Below, piece after piece: positions 63,826-64,000 of a stretch of 64,000 nt of DNA. Position 1 is the first letter of the stretch. Every line of letters begins with the position of its first letter. Origin of the DNA: Allochromatium palmeri (GTDB lineage: Bacteria > Pseudomonadota > Gammaproteobacteria > Chromatiales > Chromatiaceae). A program made the position numbers and the translations under genes. Below the pieces are notes generated by a model. It had not been told where the DNA came from. It worked only from the letters and a program-made list of their open reading frames with translations, and did no database searches. The DNA lies in NCBI RefSeq assembly GCF_009720725.1, contig NZ_WNKT01000003.1, positions 1 to 64,000 on the forward strand, read 5' to 3'.

Positions 63826-64000
63826 AGCTTTTGCTCCAGTTCGTCGACGGTGACGGGTTGGCGCGTGGCCGCATCCTGCTTGACCTGCTTGCGGGCCATG
63901 GCCGCGAGTCCACCGCCGATGACGCCACCCGCTGCCCCGGCACCCAGGAGGGTCGTGGGACCGAGTGTGAGCGGCACCGACACCGGCTCATAGAAACCGC
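63822..64000 (-). CDS. hynS: [NiFe]-hydrogenase small subunit (HynS), C-terminal end only
   Basis: Reading from the window edge, 58 residues remain before the stop at 63822: FYEPVSVPLTLGPTTL, then a glycine-rich hydrophobic segment (LLGAGAAGGVIGGGLAAMA) and a basic/acidic tail ending ELEQKL. The FYEP ending is typical of hydrogenase small subunits, and the hydrophobic segment resembles the C-terminal membrane anchor. The iron-sulfur cluster cysteines and the twin-arginine signal lie outside the window. The frame is confirmed by its ATGA overlap with isp1. Confidence 0.85.
   Translation of the reverse strand, partial: GFYEPVSVPLTLGPTTLLGAGAAGGVIGGGLAAMARKQVKQDAATRQPVTVDELEQKL

Overview
The window is GC-rich gamma-proteobacterial DNA, most like a purple sulfur bacterium (Chromatiaceae, close to Allochromatium, Thiocystis or Thiocapsa). 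Three things suggest this: the [NiFe]-hydrogenase arrangement hynS-isp1-isp2-hynL at the right edge, a bacteriophytochrome hybrid kinase, and the rhlB / trxA-rho locus. This is inference from gene content; no database was searched. I saw no rRNA, tRNA or CRISPR array.

Region by region. 1-233: the left edge cuts an IS630-type transposase. 234-6732 (minus): a thioredoxin-fold protein, pta-ackA (acetate/acetyl-CoA interconversion) and an OmpA-type coiled-coil protein. 6904-12578 (minus): an accessory block holding a large MmeI-like restriction-modification enzyme, followed by two diverged head-to-tail copies of a pair made of a JAB/RadC-like metalloprotease-fold protein and a small acidic protein. 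A third unknown gene lies at the junction. 12652-17299: yrfG, rhlB, trxA and rho, all core genes. 17296-23178 (minus): a response regulator, a degenerate GGDEF protein, and an apparent signalling unit of TonB-dependent receptor, YfiR-like periplasmic protein and membrane diguanylate cyclase. 23175-28412: a 1745-residue pseudokinase/ATPase/GAF/histidine kinase, translationally coupled to the response regulator.

28617-36948 (minus): pbpC and a yfhM-type alpha-2-macroglobulin, with a VapBC-like toxin-antitoxin pair wedged tightly between them. 37274-41633: an unknown five-helix membrane protein, the bacteriophytochrome and two hotdog thioesterases. 41768-51661: a compact Wsp-like chemosensory operon (MCP, CheB, CheR-TPR, CheA-REC, REC, Hpt-REC-REC-GGDEF, CheW, CheW-like) whose apparent output is c-di-GMP. 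It runs directly into an RND efflux adaptor and pump (51673-55862). 55963-56506: a Phd/RelE-type toxin-antitoxin pair with a visible promoter and operator palindrome. 56650-60039: a sodium:solute symporter with its small accessory protein and an outer-membrane barrel. 60100-64000 (minus): the hydrogenase operon.

Two themes stand out. The first is c-di-GMP signalling: one transmembrane cyclase, one output cyclase of a chemosensory array, and one degenerate GGDEF protein that keeps its inhibitory site. The second is the accessory block at 6.9-12.6 kb. Its duplicated JAB/small-protein pair next to a restriction enzyme is the best candidate here for an undescribed system.
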